From Bacteroidaceae bacterium (GTDB lineage: Bacteria; Bacteroidota; Bacteroidia; Bacteroidales; Bacteroidaceae): a DNA stretch of 64,000 nucleotides. Position numbers and translations under genes: made by a program. Within the stretch, counting starts at the first letter, position 1. The number at the start of each line of letters is the position of its first letter. The stretch lies in the NCBI GenBank assembly GCA_017464345.1, contig JAFUAH010000025.1:26433-90432 (forward strand). Direction: 5' to 3'. Positions 61,495 to 64,000 of this stretch are shown here, piece by piece. Below the pieces are notes generated by a model, which saw only the letters and a list, made by a program, of their open reading frames with translations, was not told the DNA's origin and made no database searches.

Positions 61495-63027
61495 TCATCT
61501 AATCCTTAGTAACTTCTTTAGAGGAGCCATAAGTAGGTCTCGTTCACTCTGGTTTAATCCAAATTTATATAAGAGAGCGACATAAACTAAGACGTATCCC
61601 ACAACCCACAGAGCCAAAGCAATCCATGATGTAATCTGAACTTGACGAGTTACAAACACAAAAACCGCTGTTACAATAATTGGAGTAATATTCATTCTCA
61701 TTATTTCTCCCCAGAATTTTTTTATGGCAATGTCTTGTTTACGGGTGTAGTAAATGTTCATAATGATGCCCTGCCCCACTACTAATGCACCTGCCACAGC
61801 AATTGCACAACCGATCTCCCCCCACCATTTTGCAAAAAGATATTGTAAGCCCAAAGAGAAAACAGCTATAATAATATAGAGAACTGAGCGGAAAGCCATC
61901 TGGTTACGGGCTTGAAGGATGGTAATTCCCAAGTTTTGTATCAATGGGACATAAAGGGAGGCAAAGAACAGCAACGCAATCAAATAAGAACTACCATAAT
62001 CAGGCCCTGCCCATAGAAGGACAAAAGGCTTACCGAAAGTCAAGAAGCCAAACAAGATTAAGGCCATTACGATGTTTTGTATCCTTCCTGTTCTAATAAA
62101 CAAGTCCGAAATCTCCTTATTGTCAGACTGCTTGGCCACCATTCCTGTTACCTTGGGGAGGAATACGCCCGATATTGCGGTTGAGAACTGCAAATACATG
62201 GATTGTAACTGAATGCCCACTGCAAAATGGGCAATAGCAATTGTTCCTGCAACAGCACCTAAAATGAATTGGCCGGTACTCCAGTATATTCTATCCATGA
62301 TTGCATTTAGAAAAATCCATAATGAATAGATGGAAACCTCCTTAAGGAATGACCATTGAAATTTGCCGTAATGCAGTTCTATCTGCAAGTTTCTCTTACA
62401 ATAGATGTAATTAATAATCAGTGTTATTACATTGAATGCCGTTTGAGCTATTACCATGGCGATAGCCTTATATCCTATTGTCAATAAGGCAACCATAATA
62501 ACGGTATTAAGTACAACTCTGCAAATGTTAATCACCTTTGGAAAGACAAACCTTTCGTAAGCTGACATAATACTTCCGAAAATGCTCATCGGGAAAGTAA
62601 ATGCTATATTTAAGGTTAGGATTAACATCATTATCTGGGCATGGGCCAGCTCTATAGCCGTCATTGTATTCCCGAACATTCTATCTACATTGAAATACAA
62701 TCCCAGTCCAGCGGCAAAAGCTATTGCACCTATAATAAAGTATAGAACGAAGAACATTCCGAATATCTTATACTGTTCTTTCTGCTTACCCTCCGCCCTA
62801 AATTTTGCGGTATATCGCACAATAGCATTGCCAAAACCCAAGTCAAGAATTGTAAGATAGCCAATAACAGATGAGACCAAGGAATACAAACCGAATTCGC
62901 TTTTCCCCATCATACGCAACATATATGGTGTATAGACAAGTGCTACAACAGCATTCAGAATTATTAAAACGTAATTCAATGCTGCTCCTGCTTTAAGTTG
63001 GTTTATATCCCTAAGATCTCCTTTCAT
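61495..63027 (-). CDS. Polysaccharide flippase (Wzx/RfbX-like), first of two
   Basis: 510 residues, about fourteen membrane segments. The opening LKAGAALNYVLIILNAVVALVYTPYMLRMMG and FGLYSLVSSVIGYLTILDLGFGNAIVRY match the MOP-type polysaccharide exporters (PF01943/PF13440). It lies upstream of kdsB with a 64-base gap, so it may flip the product of the CMP-sugar cassette, while the flippase at 55338 goes with the polymerase. The codon and base composition are A+T-rich like the rest of the locus. Confidence 0.93.
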   Translation of the reverse strand: MKGDLRDINQLKAGAALNYVLIILNAVVALVYTPYMLRMMGKSEFGLYSLVSSVIGYLTILDLGFGNAIVRYTAKFRAEGKQKEQYKIFGMFFVLYFIIGAIAFAAGLGLYFNVDRMFGNTMTAIELAHAQIMMLILTLNIAFTFPMSIFGSIMSAYERFVFPKVINICRVVLNTVIMVALLTIGYKAIAMVIAQTAFNVITLIINYIYCKRNLQIELHYGKFQWSFLKEVSIYSLWIFLNAIMDRIYWSTGQFILGAVAGTIAIAHFAVGIQLQSMYLQFSTAISGVFLPKVTGMVAKQSDNKEISDLFIRTGRIQNIVMALILFGFLTFGKPFVLLWAGPDYGSSYLIALLFFASLYVPLIQNLGITILQARNQMAFRSVLYIIIAVFSLGLQYLFAKWWGEIGCAIAVAGALVVGQGIIMNIYYTRKQDIAIKKFWGEIMRMNITPIIVTAVFVFVTRQVQITSWIALALWVVGYVLVYVALLYKFGLNQSERDLLMAPLKKLLRIR

Positions 63028-63327
63028 AAATCAATCTAATCAAAGAAATTATCGACTATATTATAGACCAATAACATATGAAAGAAATGGACTTCCTATA
63101 CCTAAATTCAAATTGCTTAGTTTATGGAAGCCCTACCCTTTTGCAAATCCTCCTGTATGTAAGATTGGAAGTTATTTAAATTCAAACAACGCATAATAAC
63201 CTAATTCTTTTCTCTGTAAATACCATATGTAAGATGCATATGTTTTCAACAAATTGAAAACCACACGACCATGGTAAGCTATAAAAGATAATGAGCAGAG
63301 GGCTAAGATAGCCGATGAGTGGGGATA
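63028..63327. other. 300-base A+T-rich gap between wecB and the flippase
   Basis: No reading frame with support, no tandem repeat and no full TTTG/TAnnTTTG promoter was found on the minus strand. It could still hold a leftward promoter for the flippase-led genes, because this is the longest gap inside the locus. Confidence 0.5.
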
Positions 63328-64000
63328 TTAATATTTCCTCCAGACCATCTTGTTCACGACTCTCGTGTAAGACTGGACTATCTTGACCACCTTCGTGCTC
63401 ACGTTCTCCTCCACGTAGTCGGGGACAGGAATGCCGTGCTGAGCGTTGCGGTTCAGTTCCACGGCCGTATCTACGGCCTGGAGCAACGAATTCTCGTCGA
63501 TGCCGGCCAAGATGAAGCAGCCCTTGTCCAGGGCCTCGGGACGCTCCGTGCTCGTGCGGATGCACACCGCTGGGAAGGGATGACCGACACTGGTGAAGAA
63601 ACTGCTCTCCTCGGGCAGCGTGCCTGAGTCCGACACCACCGCGAAGGCATTCATCTGGAGGCAGTTGTAGTCGTGGAAACCAAGGGGCTCATGCTGAATC
63701 ACGCGCCTGTCCAACTGGAAGCCGCTCTGCTCCAGGCGTTTCCTTGAGCGCGGATGGCACGAGTACAGGATGGGCATGTCGTACTTCTCCGCCATGCGGT
63801 TGATGGCTGTGAAGAGGTTCGTGAAGTTCCGCTCCGTGTCGATGTTCTCCTCACGGTGGGCGGAGAGAAGGATGTAGTTCTTAGGGGTGAGTGGTGAGAG
63901 GTGAGAGGTGAGAGGATTGTCCTGCAACTCCCGGCTTATACGGGCATGGATGTCGCTCTGCTCTATCTCCTTAAGGTTCTGGTGAAGCACCTCGGCCATC
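63328..64000 (-). CDS. wecB: UDP-N-acetylglucosamine 2-epimerase (non-hydrolysing), C-terminal part
   Basis: The frame runs off the right edge, so the N-terminal part lies outside; about 224 residues are visible. Landmarks of the second Rossmann domain are YILLSAHREENID, LYSCHPRSRKRL, EPLGFHDYNCLQMNAFAVVSDSGTLPEES with the Asp-Ser-Gly of the UDP site, and RTSTERPEALDKG. The enzyme turns UDP-GlcNAc into UDP-ManNAc. A run encoded by GGTGAGA repeats (63884-63916) puts LTSHLSPLT into the linker before the second domain, which I regard as an insertion. It heads the visible polysaccharide locus. Confidence 0.93.
   Translation of the reverse strand, partial: MAEVLHQNLKEIEQSDIHARISRELQDNPLTSHLSPLTPKNYILLSAHREENIDTERNFTNLFTAINRMAEKYDMPILYSCHPRSRKRLEQSGFQLDRRVIQHEPLGFHDYNCLQMNAFAVVSDSGTLPEESSFFTSVGHPFPAVCIRTSTERPEALDKGCFILAGIDENSLLQAVDTAVELNRNAQHGIPVPDYVEENVSTKVVKIVQSYTRVVNKMVWRKY
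63884..63916. repeat. GGTGAGA microsatellite within wecB
   Basis: About four near-copies of the 7-base word GGTGAGA/GTGAGAG, in frame inside wecB, coding for the linker LTSHLSPLT. The unit length is not a multiple of three, so copy-number change would shift the frame. Confidence 0.85.

Noticed and set aside
49268-63027. Invertible capsule promoter as in Bacteroides fragilis
   Set aside because: No pair of 19-25 bp inverted repeats flanking a promoter was seen in the spacers of the locus; the 25-bp repeat at 53386 has only a 4-base loop, too short to hold a promoter.
1-64000. tRNA or rRNA genes
   Set aside because: No T-loop GGTTCGAATCC context with matching acceptor stem was found outside genes.

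Overview
The window is chromosomal DNA from a member of the Bacteroidales, most likely Prevotellaceae or a close relative. The evidence is a SusC/SusD pair with Bacteroidetes-type lipoproteins, several families largely restricted to this phylum (DUF4924, DUF5606, DUF3276/PUR, DUF5723, long NusB, YbbR-CoaE neighbours), and promoters of the phylum type (TTTG, about 19 bases, TAnnTTTG) instead of -35/-10 boxes. No rRNA, tRNA, CRISPR array, transposase or phage gene was recognised. Both ends cut genes: a fasciclin-like gene at the left and wecB at the right.

Layout. 1-9133 (+): two fasciclin-type surface proteins, then a SusC/RagA transporter and its SusD/RagB lipoprotein, one nutrient-uptake operon with no CAZyme in view. 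9208-18115 (-): housekeeping genes comEC (short form), rpe, an ECF sigma factor, fmt, a ClC channel with CBS domains, a threonylcarbamoyl-AMP synthase, prfC and DUF4924. 18527-27240 (+): ROK sugar kinase, a lipoprotein plus outer-membrane barrel pair, purL and a split chromate transporter. 27356-30799 (-): nusB-yajC-ybbR-coaE-DUF5606. 30957-42087 (+): DUF3276, rplY-pth-DUF2752, a membrane protein, pepT, an S4 protein, a 1271-residue secreted multidomain protein, and an Lrp/AsnC regulator overlapping dnaG. 42088-42762 has no convincing gene but holds tandem repeats, competing hairpins and a long stem-loop.

42763 to the right edge (-) is a surface-polysaccharide (capsule or O-antigen) locus, visibly more A+T-rich from about 48.7 kb on. 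It encodes an initiating phosphoglycosyl transferase with the PglC-type Asp-Glu dyad, several GT4 glycosyltransferases, two flippases, a polymerase, a pyruvyl transferase with its FrhB-like ferredoxin partner, a DegT aminotransferase, a second PLP enzyme overlapping an ATP-grasp ligase, and a nucleotidyltransferase-fold protein. The most interesting part is a tight four-gene cassette (57059-61430): a KdsB-type CMP-sugar synthetase, a DRE-TIM pyruvate aldolase fused to an unassigned Rossmann-like domain, a KDG-kinase-like PfkB kinase, and a glycosyltransferase carrying the E-D-G and H-P motifs of bacterial sialyltransferases. Together they look like an aldolase-based route to a CMP-activated ulosonic-acid-type sugar and its transfer into the polysaccharide; this is inference from motifs and gene order.

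A second theme is structural DNA. Many gene junctions carry short-word tandem repeats, each with its own word. One forms a roughly 300-base inverted repeat at 15655-15957. A perfect 25-bp inverted repeat lies inside a glycosyltransferase gene at 53386-53439.
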